Assembly: GCF_019331695.1 (NCBI RefSeq)
Contig: NZ_JAHBBI010000009.1
Span: 1-64,000 of the forward strand
Direction: 5' to 3'
Length of the DNA stretch: 64,000 bases
Source of the DNA: Bifidobacterium pluvialisilvae
GTDB taxonomy: Bacteria; Actinomycetota; Actinomycetes; Actinomycetales; Bifidobacteriaceae
Both the position numbers and the translations under genes were made by a program. Position 1 is the stretch's first letter. The number at the start of each line of letters is the position of its first letter. Shown here piece after piece: positions 1 to 8,382 of the stretch. The notes beneath the pieces are model-generated. The model had not been told where the DNA came from. It saw only the letters and a program-made list of their open reading frames with translations, and ran no database searches.

Positions 1-35
1 GAACAAGCCAACCCGAAAAGTCAAGCACCCCGCCG

Positions 36-58
36 GATTAACACCCAAAACGTTAATC
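36..58. promoter_or_regulatory. Inverted repeat upstream of first gene
   Basis: GATTAAC (36-42) and GTTAATC (52-58) form perfect 7-bp arms around a 9-bp spacer, about 100 bp before the first gene. It could be an operator or the hairpin of a gene ending outside the window. No regulator can be assigned. Confidence 0.3.
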
Positions 59-163
59 ACACCCCGACACGCAAGACCGGAGAACACCTCACCACGGATT
101 TAAGACCCACGTTTTGACCCTTAACCCGGAATCGCAGCCATTACAACCAACGAAGGGGTTCAT

Positions 164-751
164 TTGGCAGGGAAGAAAGACAAGTCGCTCATCTACTGGA
201 ACATGAACTACAAGGGCAAGCTGCGTCGAACGTGGGTCATGCTTCCCATCTGCATCATCGTCGGTATAATCGCACCGTTCTACACGGCCAACCAGTATGG
301 CAGCGTCATGCTCGGCATTGTGTTCGACGTCGTTCTCGCGGTGGTCTGGGTGCTACAGCTGCTCTACAACATGAAGAAGGCGAAGAGCGAGGCCGAACAG
401 AACGAACGCATCGCCGCACAGCAGAACTTCCAGACGCCGCAGGGAGCACCGGCGCAGGGCGGATTCGCCACCCCGAACGCGCCGAGCACTCCGAACGGCC
501 CGAACGCCTACGCCCAGAACCCGTACGGCCAAGCCGCCACGAACGCCCAGACGAACCAGCAGTACGTTCCTCCGATGCCGGCCAACGTCCAGCAGAACCA
601 GCCCGCATACCCCGGTCAGCCGTATCCGCAGCAGAATGTCCAGCAGCCGTACGCCGGGCAGAACGTCCAGCCCGGTCAGCAATCTCCCTACACCGGACAG
701 GCCGCCTCTCCCTACGACACTCAGCAGCAATCGCCGTACGATCGTCAGTAG
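164..751 (+). CDS. Small membrane protein with Gln/Pro-rich tail
   Basis: A 195-residue protein of unknown function. The TTG start at 164 is chosen because AAGGGG (153-158) sits 5 nt upstream and the translation begins MAGKKDKSLIYWNMNYKGK. Two hydrophobic segments follow (about residues 22-40 and 46-66), separated by a short polar turn. After a basic/acidic stretch the last 110 residues are low complexity, rich in Gln, Pro, Asn, Ala and Tyr (repeated QQPYAGQN-like units). This suggests a two-pass membrane protein with a disordered cytoplasmic or wall-embedded tail. No catalytic motif is visible. The downstream neighbour has a similar layout with the Pro-rich part at its N-terminus, but nothing ties the two functionally. 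Confidence 0.75.
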   Translation: MAGKKDKSLIYWNMNYKGKLRRTWVMLPICIIVGIIAPFYTANQYGSVMLGIVFDVVLAVVWVLQLLYNMKKAKSEAEQNERIAAQQNFQTPQGAPAQGGFATPNAPSTPNGPNAYAQNPYGQAATNAQTNQQYVPPMPANVQQNQPAYPGQPYPQQNVQQPYAGQNVQPGQQSPYTGQAASPYDTQQQSPYDRQ

Positions 752-853
752 GAATCAGCAGGAATGCGGCGCAACCGCTTTCTTCCGTCGTTCATGACGA
801 CCTGTCGTTCATAACAACATCGTGGATTGCGCCACGTTTGGGTCAAAACGCAT

Positions 854-892
854 CGTAATCCATCGTTATTCACTGAATTCCGATGGATTACG
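854..892. repeat. 12-bp inverted repeat, possible hairpin
   Basis: CGTAATCCATCG (854-865) and CGATGGATTACG (881-892) are perfect complements around a 15-bp spacer that contains GAATTC. It lies about 100 bp after the first gene. No T-run follows, so it is not an obvious intrinsic terminator. Confidence 0.5.
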
Positions 893-904
893 TGCGAGAT
901 TCGA

Positions 905-1097
905 CGATTTGCGCCGTCGTCCATCATCAACACGATATCGATACCACGCAATCCTTGCAATCATGCGGTTTTCATAATCGATACGACAATATGACGATGG
1001 ACAACGCGCGATTTTTCATAATATGCGGCGTCGTCCATTGAAAAACCGGCCATGACGATGGACGACGTCGCATTTTCGGCGATTTGCGCCGTCGTCC
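905..1097. repeat. Five copies of a GCGxCGTCGTCC motif
   Basis: The 470-bp gap between the first two genes contains related short repeats. CGATTTGCGCCGTCGTCC occurs exactly at 905-922 and 1080-1097, and a variant lies at 1021-1040. Inverted forms (ATGACGATGGAC followed by AACGCG or GACGTC) lie at 991-1012 and 1052-1072. Copies alternate in orientation, so neighbouring copies could pair into hairpins. No gene is supported here. Confidence 0.5.
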
Positions 1098-1224
1098 TTT
1101 GGATTGCCCATCATCGGGTTGCTACTCGCCAGACCGTCACACCATAGTCACACCGTCGCTCCGCATATCGTCATATCACCCTCGCATACATCACACCCAT
1201 CCAGCGAAAGCACCGAAATCCACC

Positions 1225-2280
1225 ATGACATTCGACCAGCCTCCGATATCATCGCCGCGCCCATCACCGACGCCGATGAATCCGATGCAGCCTCCCGTCA
1301 ACCGTCCGCAGTCTCCGACCCCACCAACGCAACCGGCCTCGTACCAAGTGCCGGCCCAAGCCCCACAAACCCCAGCCCAAACCTCACCAATACCGGGCCA
1401 GACCCCATACCCGACGCACCAACCCCCGACCCCGGCATGGCGGCCCACCATGTGGACCGGCACCGACCAGGTCCGTGCCGACGCCGAGAAAGACGCCAAA
1501 AACGCGGAGCTGCACATGGCGTGGTTCTATACCAAGTTCGCCCTGTTCTGCTGGGTGTTCGCCATCGGCGGCCTCTATTTCCAGCTGGACGAATACGGCG
1601 GCAGAATCGCCTTCGACACCATCCTGCCGGTGCTGCTGTTCGGTATTCCGGCGGCCATCACCACCGTCGTCGCCACCGTGTCGTTCCGCCGATGGCATGT
1701 CCTGCGCCACGACAACAACCCCTACGATGGCCTCATCGGCGTATACGGCAAGGATATTGCCTACGCCGTGGGCAATGACCCGGACGAATCGCTGGAAATG
1801 CCGCATTACGATCAGGACAACGACCCCGATCATCTTGAAATCCGCTACGTATTGTTTACTCCGACGGCCGACGCGACGGTACGATTCCCCGTCTTCATCC
1901 CTATCGACCTGTGGCGGCGATGCGTCAAACCCCAGCCCACGAATCGCAACGAGCCCGGTCGCACCGGCCTCGACAAGGACATCAGCGACAGACTCGACCA
2001 GATGGAGGCGGCGGGAAAGATCTCGTCGTCCTTCCGCGAGACCCTCGCCGCGACCCTCGACAACGAGAGCCGTCATACCGCCTATATCGTGCTTCATGTG
2101 ACGCACGGGCAGGCCACGATTGCCGACATCGACCCCATCAGTACGTTCGAGCAGCGCGCGGAATTCGACGAGAAGGGCGCGGTCAAATGCGTCGGCAGCG
2201 GCAGATACGACGACGATGCGAAAGCCATCATCGTCGGACGGCCGGTGAACGACCACGATCTCCTGCTCGCCTCGCGCTGA
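1225..2280 (+). CDS. Membrane protein with Pro-rich N-terminus
   Basis: A 351-residue protein of unknown function. I place the start at ATG 1225 ([17 protein letters not shown]) because the upstream extension reads through AT-rich repeat-like DNA; the ribosome site is weak. Residues 1-75 are a Pro/Thr/Gln-rich disordered segment. Two hydrophobic segments follow at about residues 100-120 and 131-152. The remaining 200 residues form a soluble, acidic domain (patterns such as [15 protein letters not shown] and [19 protein letters not shown]). No family motif is recognised. The gene stands alone, convergent with the metY-like gene. Confidence 0.7.
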   Translation: MTFDQPPISSPRPSPTPMNPMQPPVNRPQSPTPPTQPASYQVPAQAPQTPAQTSPIPGQTPYPTHQPPTPAWRPTMWTGTDQVRADAEKDAKNAELHMAWFYTKFALFCWVFAIGGLYFQLDEYGGRIAFDTILPVLLFGIPAAITTVVATVSFRRWHVLRHDNNPYDGLIGVYGKDIAYAVGNDPDESLEMPHYDQDNDPDHLEIRYVLFTPTADATVRFPVFIPIDLWRRCVKPQPTNRNEPGRTGLDKDISDRLDQMEAAGKISSSFRETLAATLDNESRHTAYIVLHVTHGQATIADIDPISTFEQRAEFDEKGAVKCVGSGRYDDDAKAIIVGRPVNDHDLLLASR

Positions 2281-2363
2281 CGACGACCGGCCAGCGGGCC
2301 GACGAAGACGCACGGCCCACGTCACCGCACCGCGGCAATCACCCCGCGAACCGCCGCACCCGG

Positions 2364-3659
2364 TCAGTACGCGCCGGCGATGGCCTGGTCGAGGTCGGCG
2401 ATGAGATCGTCGACGTCCTCAAGGCCGATCGAGAGGCGAATCATGTTGTCGGTGACGCCGGCGGCGCGACGCGCCTCGGCCGGCACCTCGCGGTGGGTGA
2501 TGTGCGCCGGGTCCACGATCAGCGAGCGCGCGTCGCCGATGTTCGGCACGTAGGAGAAGAGTCGCGTGCCGTCGATGATGCGTCGCACGTTGTCGGGACT
2601 GCCGTCGACGATGAACGACATGATCTGGCCGACGCCGTTGGGGAAGTATTTGCGGACGAGCTCGTACTGCGGCGTGGTGCCGAGTCCGGAGTAGTTGACT
2701 TTCGTCACGTGCGGATTATGCGTGAGGTGTTCGGCGATGCGCATGGCCGTGGCGACCTGCTGCGAGACGCGCTGCGGCAGCGTTTCCAAACCCACGAGCG
2801 ACAGGTACGCGTTGAACGGGCTTTGCACGGCACCGAATGTGCGCAGGTATTTGATGCGGATGCGTTTGATGAACGCGGCCGAACCGTATTTTTCGGCGAA
2901 GCTGTGCCATTCGCCGGCGCGATCGTCGCTGATGACCTGCTGCCGCATGGTGAACTGCGGGAATCGTCCGTTCGCCCAGTCGAAATGACCGCCGTCGACG
3001 ATGATGCCGCCGATGGCGTTGCCGTGCCCGGTGATGCCTTTGGTGGTGGAGTGCACGACGATGTCGGCGCCGAATTCGATGGGCCGCAGCAGGTAGGGCG
3101 TCGGCACGGTGTTGTCGACGATCACCGCGATGCCGTGCCTGTGCGCGAGCGCAGCCAACGGTTCGACGTCGAGGACCTCCGTCGAGGGGTTGGCGACGGT
3201 TTCGGCGAAGATGGCGCGTGTGTCGGGGCCGATCTTCGATGCGACCTCGTCGAGGTCGTTGATCTCCTTCACGAAGTCGGCATGGATGCCGAACTGTGGG
3301 AGGAAGTCGCCGAGCGCGTCGACGCTGGCGCCGTACAGGTCGGTGGGCGCGATGATGCGGCCGCCGCCTTCGCCGGCGCACATGAGCGCGTATGTGACGG
3401 CAGCCATGCCCGAGCCGACGGCGACGGCGCCGATGCCGCCTTCGAGGGCGGCGATGCGGCGTTCGAGCGCGTCGACGGTGGGGTTGGCGACGCGCGAGTA
3501 TTCGAATCCGTCGAGTTCGCCGGCCGCGAGCGCGTCGCCACGCAACGCGTCGCCGAGGTTGAATGCCGCGGATGCGTAGATCGGCGGCACGGCGGCGTGA
3601 TCATGTTCGTCGTTCGGCTCGTATCCGGCGTGAATGGCCTGCGTTCTAAAACTCGTCAT
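2364..3659 (-). CDS. metY: O-acetylhomoserine sulfhydrylase-like PLP enzyme
   Basis: A 431-residue enzyme of the Cys/Met-metabolism PLP family. It most resembles O-acetylhomoserine aminocarboxypropyltransferase, which makes homocysteine from O-acetylhomoserine and sulfide in the cytosol. The PLP-binding lysine is in [11 protein letters not shown] (Lys207), Asp182 in IVDNT should hold the pyridine nitrogen, and YSRVANPT (54-61) is the usual cofactor-phosphate region. The length fits MetY (420-440) better than MetB/MetC (380-400). The start is ATG 3659 ([15 protein letters not shown]) with AGAAG just upstream; the frame stays open further upstream but that extension overlaps msrAB. It is divergent from msrAB, so two methionine-related genes share a control region. 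Cystathionine gamma-synthase-type activity cannot be excluded. Confidence 0.85.
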   Translation of the reverse strand: MTSFRTQAIHAGYEPNDEHDHAAVPPIYASAAFNLGDALRGDALAAGELDGFEYSRVANPTVDALERRIAALEGGIGAVAVGSGMAAVTYALMCAGEGGGRIIAPTDLYGASVDALGDFLPQFGIHADFVKEINDLDEVASKIGPDTRAIFAETVANPSTEVLDVEPLAALAHRHGIAVIVDNTVPTPYLLRPIEFGADIVVHSTTKGITGHGNAIGGIIVDGGHFDWANGRFPQFTMRQQVISDDRAGEWHSFAEKYGSAAFIKRIRIKYLRTFGAVQSPFNAYLSLVGLETLPQRVSQQVATAMRIAEHLTHNPHVTKVNYSGLGTTPQYELVRKYFPNGVGQIMSFIVDGSPDNVRRIIDGTRLFSYVPNIGDARSLIVDPAHITHREVPAEARRAAGVTDNMIRLSIGLEDVDDLIADLDQAIAGAY

Positions 3660-3712
3660 GACTTCTTCTCGACGTCTCCGTATTCGTTGCTGCAACGTTC
3701 GTGTTGTGGCCA

Positions 3713-3725
3713 TACACTGTGCACT
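3713..3725 (+). promoter_or_regulatory. Putative -10 of msrAB with no leader
   Basis: TACACT (3713-3718) fits a -10 hexamer and ends 7 nt before the msrAB start codon. Transcription would start at or next to the A of the ATG. No Shine-Dalgarno sequence is present, so a leaderless mRNA is inferred. The -35 is weak (TTGCTG at 3687-3692, 20-bp spacer). Confidence 0.45.
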
Positions 3726-4790
3726 ATGGTGAACATGACCGAACACAGTATAAGCACGACAGGCCAGACCGCAGAAGGCGGGACGCCGGCCGCGTCCGCG
3801 CCGGGCACCGCCGCGTCCCTGACCGCCGCGTCCCCGGCCACCCAAGCCGCCCAGACCAACCCGGCTGCCCAGACCGCGTATTTCGCCGGCGGCTGCTTCT
3901 GGGGACTGGAACGGTATTTCCAGGAGGTCGACGGCGTGACGGCCACGACGGTCGGCTACGCGCAGTCGCGCGTGCCCGACCCGACGTATGAGCAGGTGTG
4001 CTCCGGCGAGACGGATGCTGCCGAAACGGTTCGCGTAGGGTTCGACTCGTCGCGGGTGACGTTGCGTACGCTGAGCCTGCTGTTTCTGGAGGTCATCGAC
4101 CCGTTCTCCGTCGACAGGCAGGGCAACGATACGGGCCGGCAGTACCGGACCGGCATGTTCTTTACGGACCCGACGCAACAGGCGGTGTATATCGCGGCAA
4201 TCGAGCAGCTTATCGACCGTATTCCGCAGCGTCCGGCCGTGCTCATCGAGCCGTTGCGGAATTTCTACCCGGCCGAGGAGCATCATCAGGATTATCTGGA
4301 GAAGAACCCGGGCGGATACTGCCATATTCCGTTGAGGAAGATCCGCAACGTGCGACGGCGGCAGAAATACGTCGACCGCATCTGGGACCTGACGTTAGAG
4401 CAGTTCGCGGTCACGCAGCACGCGGCCACGGAGCGGCCGTTCGTCAACGAATACGACCATACGTTCGAGCCGGGCATTTACGTCGATGTCGTCAGTGGGG
4501 AGCCGCTGTTCTCGTCGGCCGACAAGTTCGATTCCGGTTGTGGCTGGCCGGCGTTCTCGAAGCCGATCCGGGCCGATCTGGTCACGGAGCATGAGGATGA
4601 CCGCGTGCCGGGTCGGCCTCGTATCGAAATCCGCACGGCCGAGACGCAAATTCATCTGGGGCACGTGTTCGATGACGGGCCGGCCGAATTGGGCGGGCAC
4701 CGGTACTGCATGAATTCCGCCGCGCTGCGGTTCGTGCCGTTGGAGCGGATGGAAGAGGAAGGGTATGGGGAGTATATTCCCCTGCTATAG
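3726..4790 (+). CDS. msrAB: Fused methionine sulfoxide reductase A/B
   Basis: A 354-residue bifunctional repair enzyme reducing both epimers of methionine sulfoxide. Residues 1-50 are a low-complexity Ala/Thr/Pro region. The MsrA domain starts at [11 protein letters not shown] with catalytic Cys57 and runs to about 205, including YRTGMFF and [16 protein letters not shown]. The MsrB domain (about 225-350) has [20 protein letters not shown] and [11 protein letters not shown], with catalytic Cys328. The zinc-binding CxxC pairs of some MsrB proteins are not seen. The start is ATG 3726; ATG 3735 is possible, but 3726 fits a leaderless promoter. The N-terminal stretch lacks a convincing signal peptide, so a cytosolic location is inferred. 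It is divergent from metY. Confidence 0.95.
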   Translation: MVNMTEHSISTTGQTAEGGTPAASAPGTAASLTAASPATQAAQTNPAAQTAYFAGGCFWGLERYFQEVDGVTATTVGYAQSRVPDPTYEQVCSGETDAAETVRVGFDSSRVTLRTLSLLFLEVIDPFSVDRQGNDTGRQYRTGMFFTDPTQQAVYIAAIEQLIDRIPQRPAVLIEPLRNFYPAEEHHQDYLEKNPGGYCHIPLRKIRNVRRRQKYVDRIWDLTLEQFAVTQHAATERPFVNEYDHTFEPGIYVDVVSGEPLFSSADKFDSGCGWPAFSKPIRADLVTEHEDDRVPGRPRIEIRTAETQIHLGHVFDDGPAELGGHRYCMNSAALRFVPLERMEEEGYGEYIPLL

Positions 4791-4854
4791 TTCACGAATC
4801 GCGAGATAGGGTCCAAAAACCGGTGGTTTTTGGCCCTATCTCGCGATTCGTGAA
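4791..4854. terminator. Long bidirectional hairpin
   Basis: The left arm beginning TTCACGAATCGCGAGATAGG and the right arm ending CCTATCTCGCGATTCGTGAA pair over about 30 bp with a single bulged T and a very short loop. It starts directly after the msrAB stop and ends 8 bp before the stop of the convergent FMN reductase. It should therefore terminate both transcripts, although T-runs are short. Confidence 0.8.
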
Positions 4855-4862
4855 CTGTTTAC

Positions 4863-5411
4863 TTACTTAATAAACTCCAAAAAACCGTCAACCTGAGCAC
4901 TCAGCTTCTTGCGGTCCTCATCGGAGAGGCCCAGTTCGCCGGTGCCCCAGGCTTCGGGGGCCAGCGTGACGCCGAGCTGGTCGTCCAGCAGTTCGGCCTT
5001 GCCGAAACCGAGCAGCTCGGTGAGCTTGCCGCGGGTGCCGGCGCCGGCGGACTGGCCGGCGACGGAGCTCAGCGCGATCTTCTTGCCGGCGAGCACGGAG
5101 GCGGATTCGGCCGGGAACGGCTCCAGCGGGCGGGACAGCCAGTCGAGCAGGTTCTTCAGCACGCCCGGGTAGCTGTAGTTGTACTCCGGGGAGAAGATCC
5201 ACACGCCGTCGGCGAGCACGACCTCGCGGCGCACGGCGGACACGGCGTCGGGGGCCGGGTATTCGTCGTCCTGGCTGAAGAACGGGACGTTGGTGTAGTC
5301 GAGGAATTCGACTTCGGCACGGTCGCCGATGAGCTTCTTGGCTTCCTCGGCGAGCTGCTTGTTGAAGCCGTTCTTGTGCAGAGAACCGACGATGAACAGA
5401 ATCTTGGCCAT
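4863..5411 (-). CDS. NADPH-dependent FMN reductase family protein
   Basis: A 182-residue flavodoxin-like oxidoreductase (NADPH-dependent FMN/quinone/azo reductase family), cytosolic. The phosphate-binding loop is GSLHKNGFN (residues 8-16). The family signature SPEYNYSYPGVLKNLLDW follows near residue 75 and contacts flavin and substrate. The start is ATG 5411 with GGAGGA 5-10 nt upstream; a longer reading upstream is not needed. It is divergent from a small GntR regulator, with palindromic sites between them, so regulator control of this reductase is a reasonable inference. The natural substrate cannot be read from sequence. Confidence 0.85.
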   Translation of the reverse strand: MAKILFIVGSLHKNGFNKQLAEEAKKLIGDRAEVEFLDYTNVPFFSQDDEYPAPDAVSAVRREVVLADGVWIFSPEYNYSYPGVLKNLLDWLSRPLEPFPAESASVLAGKKIALSSVAGQSAGAGTRGKLTELLGFGKAELLDDQLGVTLAPEAWGTGELGLSDEDRKKLSAQVDGFLEFIK

Positions 5412-5520
5412 GGTTCCTCCCATATACCTATAAATATCTGAATCGGACATATAACGTTTCAAATTCATTGTCGCGCATGGTCTGCACATGATTTGCCCTG
5501 AGAGAATCGCCGGCGTCAAG

Positions 5521-5536
5521 CGTTGGAATATCAACG
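5521..5536. promoter_or_regulatory. CGTTGGAATATCAACG inverted repeat
   Basis: Arms CGTTG and CAACG flank GAATAT in the intergenic region between the FMN reductase and the GntR gene. Related 16-mers occur at 6050-6065 and in the core of the perfect palindrome at 44352-44381, suggesting one shared DNA-binding protein. Confidence 0.45.
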
Positions 5537-5549
5537 AAACGTATTTTCG

Positions 5550-5573
5550 ACTGTATTATTTAAGCGATACAGT
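5550..5573. promoter_or_regulatory. Candidate operator for the adjacent GntR protein
   Basis: ACTGTAT (5550-5556) and ATACAGT (5567-5573) are perfect 7-bp arms with a 10-bp AT-rich spacer, 35 bp before the regulator's start codon. YtrA-type GntR proteins usually bind spaced inverted repeats next to their own gene, so autoregulation is inferred. Confidence 0.5.
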
Positions 5574-5608
5574 TTGTCGCATCGACCAGCTTGGAATCGA
5601 GGACCGCA

Positions 5609-5977
5609 ATGACGTTCGCCATAGACCGCAACAGCCCCACACCGGTATTCAATCAGATTTACGTGCAGTTCGAGGGTCTGATTCGCTCCGGGCTTATGGA
5701 GGCGGGCTCGCCGTTGCCGTCCATCCGCCAGCTTGCGCAGAGCCTCGATGTTTCCGCGAATTCGGTGAAGCACGCGTATGAGGATCTGGAGGCGAACGGG
5801 CTGATCGTCACGAGTCCGGGCCGCAAGGCGCGCGTGGCCGAGCAGTCGCGGCTGGCATGCGACGTGCTGGCGGCCATCCAGTGCCTTGTCATGGCCGCGC
5901 ACAAGCACAACGCCGACCTCGCCGCCACGCAGAACGTGCTGAGCACCGTCTGGGAGATGGAACCGGAGGAGGATTAA
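5609..5977 (+). CDS. Short GntR-family (YtrA-type) regulator
   Basis: A 122-residue transcription regulator. Residues 1-75 form the GntR winged helix (TPVFNQIYVQFEGLIRSG, LPSIRQLAQSLDVSANSVK, AYEDLEANGLI). Only about 45 residues follow, with no sugar- or acid-binding domain, which is typical of the YtrA subgroup. The start is ATG 5609 with GAGGA 5 nt upstream. YtrA proteins usually control a neighbouring ABC exporter, but none is adjacent. The obvious partner is the divergent FMN reductase. Confidence 0.9.
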   Translation: MTFAIDRNSPTPVFNQIYVQFEGLIRSGLMEAGSPLPSIRQLAQSLDVSANSVKHAYEDLEANGLIVTSPGRKARVAEQSRLACDVLAAIQCLVMAAHKHNADLAATQNVLSTVWEMEPEED

Positions 5978-6049
5978 GCCGAAAACGCGAGTTGTGGGTG
6001 TTGCCCCGACGGACTTCGATGACGGCCGCGTTTCATTACGTTCAGAAAT

Positions 6050-6065
6050 CGTTGCAATTTCAACG
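6050..6065. promoter_or_regulatory. CGTTGCAATTTCAACG inverted repeat
   Basis: The second member of the CGTTGnAATnyCAACG family, lying in the 245-bp gap between the GntR gene and dcd, about 160 bp before the dcd start. It may be a control site for dcd. Confidence 0.4.
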
Positions 6066-6222
6066 AATGCAGCATCGATGCCAGTTGCACTCGGCGGCAC
6101 TATGCAATATCAAACACCCACAATTCGCGGTTTCTGGCTGGTCCACTAGACTTGGGGCACAGAAAGACGTTGCCGTGCGACGACCACGCACGAAAAGAAC
6201 ACCCGCGTAAGGAGACCAGCCC

Positions 6223-6804
6223 ATGCTGCTTAGTGACCATGACATTCTCGCCGCCCACGAGAACGGCAATATATCGCTTGACCCGTGGACCCCGGAGATG
6301 GTGCAGCCGGCGTCGGTGGACGTGAGGCTCGACCGCTTCTTCCGCGTGTTCAACAGTCACAAGTACACGTACGTGGATCCGGCCGAGAACCAAGGGGACC
6401 TGACCGAGCAGTTCGAGGTGCCGGCGGACGAGCCGTGGATTCTGCATCCGGGCGAGTTCATCCTCGGTTCCACGTGGGAGTACGTCAAGCTGGACGCCTC
6501 GATCGCGGCCCGTCTTGAGGGCAAGAGCTCGCTGGGCCGCCTCGGCATCCTCACGCATTCGACCGCCGGATTCATCGACCCCGGCTTCGAGGGCCATATC
6601 ACGCTGGAGCTTTCGAATGTAAGCACGCTTCCCGTGAAACTGTGGCCGGGCATGAAAATCGGCCAGATGTGCTTCTTCTCGCTGAGCTCCCCCGCCGACA
6701 ACCCGTACGGCTCCGGCAAGCTCGGCTCGCACTATCAGGGCCAGCGCGGCCCGACGCCGAGCCGGTCCTACATCAACTTCTACCGCGCGGACGTGAACGA
6801 CTGA
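6223..6804 (+). CDS. dcd: dCTP deaminase
   Basis: A 193-residue enzyme of the dCTP deaminase/dUTPase trimer family supplying dUMP for thymidylate synthesis. The core motif is [19 protein letters not shown] followed by [15 protein letters not shown], which forms the nucleotide pocket. The C-terminal [19 protein letters not shown] region matches the family tail that closes over substrate. Many actinobacterial members both deaminate dCTP and hydrolyse the dUTP formed; whether this one is bifunctional is not decided here. The start is ATG 6223 with TAAGGAG at good spacing. It is a single gene with its own terminator. Confidence 0.97.
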   Translation: MLLSDHDILAAHENGNISLDPWTPEMVQPASVDVRLDRFFRVFNSHKYTYVDPAENQGDLTEQFEVPADEPWILHPGEFILGSTWEYVKLDASIAARLEGKSSLGRLGILTHSTAGFIDPGFEGHITLELSNVSTLPVKLWPGMKIGQMCFFSLSSPADNPYGSGKLGSHYQGQRGPTPSRSYINFYRADVND

Positions 6805-6864
6805 ACGGTGGGTTGAAGCGTAGCCGGGTCCGGTCCTCACCACCCGGCTTCCAGCTTCGCCGGG

Positions 6865-6892
6865 AGCTCCCTCCAGAGGGGCTTATTTTTTG
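6865..6892 (+). terminator. dcd terminator
   Basis: An AGCTCCCTC / GAGGGGCT hairpin is followed by TTATTTTTT. A second inverted repeat, AGCCGGGT (6822-6829) with ACCCGGCT (6842-6849), precedes it. Together they separate dcd from the convergent LacI gene. Confidence 0.7.
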
Positions 6893-6929
6893 CCGTCGCT
6901 ATTTCTCGCCGTCGCTATTTTCATCGTTG

Positions 6930-8018
6930 TTATTTTTCATCGTAGGGCGAGGCTCGCCAGAACAGTTGGGGCTTGAGCAGCCGGTGCCAGCGTTCGTCGG
7001 CCGTCACCTGCTGGCCGGCGAGGATGTCGCAGGTCATACGCAACAGCTCCTTGGCCACCACGTCGAGCGGCTGCTGGATCGACGGGAACGAGAACGCCTT
7101 CGCGATGGCGGAATTGTCGAATCCCGTGACCAGCACCGGGCGCGACAGGATGTTCACATTGGGGTTGCCGTCGATCACGGAGTGCTTGACGATATGGCTG
7201 ATGCTGGACAGCGCGCCGACCGCGAGATTGTCGGACGGGCAGACGATGGCGTCGAGCCCCGGATGCCGCGTGTAGAGTTCGGCCGCGGCCTCCTCCCCGG
7301 CGCGCATGGCCTCGACGGTGCCGATGGCCCATGATTCCAGCGGCTCACCTTCATACATGCCGTTGATGATGAGGCCGGCCTCGTCGAGCGCGTCACGCCA
7401 GCCGGAATACCGGTTGATGGCGGTGCCCGTGCCGGTGTTCCAGCCGATGTAGCCGATGCGCCGGCGTCCGGCGTCGATCAGCCGGTGCGTCATCTCCTTG
7501 ATGGCGCTGTAGCCGTCCACGTCTACCCACGGTATCTTCGCGGCGGTCTCCTCGTCGATGTTCCACGGCCGCCCGAACAGCACGAACGGCTGCTTGTGCT
7601 CCATGAGCCATTGCGGACGGGTGTCGCCCACCTCAAGCTCATTGAGGATGATCATGTCGACGTCGGACTGCTCCATCAGGCTTTCGATGTGCTTGAGCTC
7701 GCTCTCCTCATCGATGCGCGGATACAGCATGATCTGCTTGCCGTCGTTGTTGGCTTCGGCGGCAAGCATGTGCAGGAACGCGTCGAAGATCGGCGACGGC
7801 GCACGGTGGGCGCCGGCCGAGATGCCGACAGCCACGACGTCCGACCGGCCGGAACGCAGACGCCGGGCCGAGGCGTTCGGCTTGTACCCCAGCTCCTTGA
7901 TGGCCTCCTGGATCTTGGCGCGGGTGGCCTCGGAGACGATGTCGGGGGAATTGATGGCGTTCGATACCGTTTGGTGCGAGACCCCCGCCCTGCGCGCCAC
8001 ATCGCGGATGCTGACCAT
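6930..8018 (-). CDS. LacI-family transcription regulator
   Basis: A 362-residue repressor. The helix-turn-helix and hinge are at the N-terminus (SIRDVARRAGVSHQTVSNAI, then NASARRLRSGRSD at about 53-65). A periplasmic-binding-protein-like sensor domain covers the rest (GRPWNIDEET, RIGYIGWNTGTG, PSDNLAVGA). The start is ATG 8018 with AGAGGTG upstream. Bifidobacteria carry many LacI regulators of carbohydrate genes, but no sugar genes are adjacent, so the effector is unknown. A palindromic site just upstream suggests autoregulation. Confidence 0.93.
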   Translation of the reverse strand: MVSIRDVARRAGVSHQTVSNAINSPDIVSEATRAKIQEAIKELGYKPNASARRLRSGRSDVVAVGISAGAHRAPSPIFDAFLHMLAAEANNDGKQIMLYPRIDEESELKHIESLMEQSDVDMIILNELEVGDTRPQWLMEHKQPFVLFGRPWNIDEETAAKIPWVDVDGYSAIKEMTHRLIDAGRRRIGYIGWNTGTGTAINRYSGWRDALDEAGLIINGMYEGEPLESWAIGTVEAMRAGEEAAAELYTRHPGLDAIVCPSDNLAVGALSSISHIVKHSVIDGNPNVNILSRPVLVTGFDNSAIAKAFSFPSIQQPLDVVAKELLRMTCDILAGQQVTADERWHRLLKPQLFWRASPYDEK

Positions 8019-8043
8019 ACGTTCACCTCTTGTTTCGTTATCG

Positions 8044-8060
8044 ACGGTTATAGAAACCGT
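8044..8060. promoter_or_regulatory. LacI-type operator
   Basis: ACGGTT (8044-8049) and AACCGT (8055-8060) flank a 5-bp spacer, 26 bp upstream of the LacI gene start. Size and position fit an autoregulatory LacI operator. Confidence 0.5.
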
Positions 8061-8156
8061 TACACACCGCTCTGATTATCCCATAGCATGTGAACGTTCT
8101 AGACGTGTTGCCGCAACATCCAACAAACTCACACGTGGCGTCGTGCCGCCGATTCC

Positions 8157-8298
8157 GTCATCCTGAGCGAAGCCGCTTGCGGCGGAGTCGAAGGATCCTG
8201 GGATGGCGAGGTGGAAGATCCTTCGACTCCGGGCGTCGCCCTCCGCTCAGGATGACACAAAATAGAACATGACGGATTCGTCCTCCGCTCAGGATGAC
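8157..8298. repeat. Interspersed repeat A, copy 1
   Basis: GTCATCCTGAGCG... and its inverted partner ending ...CGCTCAGGATGAC (8256) form a 100-bp element with long arms that include GTCGAAGGATC / AGATCCTTCGAC. A further half-copy, CCGCTCAGGATGAC, ends at 8298. It lies in the 364-bp gap between the LacI gene and the end of the cation ATPase gene. Further copies lie at 9926, 36025 and 54435. Confidence 0.85.
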
Positions 8299-8382
8299 AC
8301 AGAAGAACATAACGGCGCCACCAAATGACACGAGACAGAGCACGATTGCTCCGCGCGGCGGCTCCTGCGGAACGCAGCGCGT

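Noticed and set aside
3660-4325. N-terminal extension of the metY-like protein
   Set aside because: The frame is open for 222 more codons but runs antisense through msrAB with no homology. [15 protein letters not shown] at 3659 is the family's normal start.
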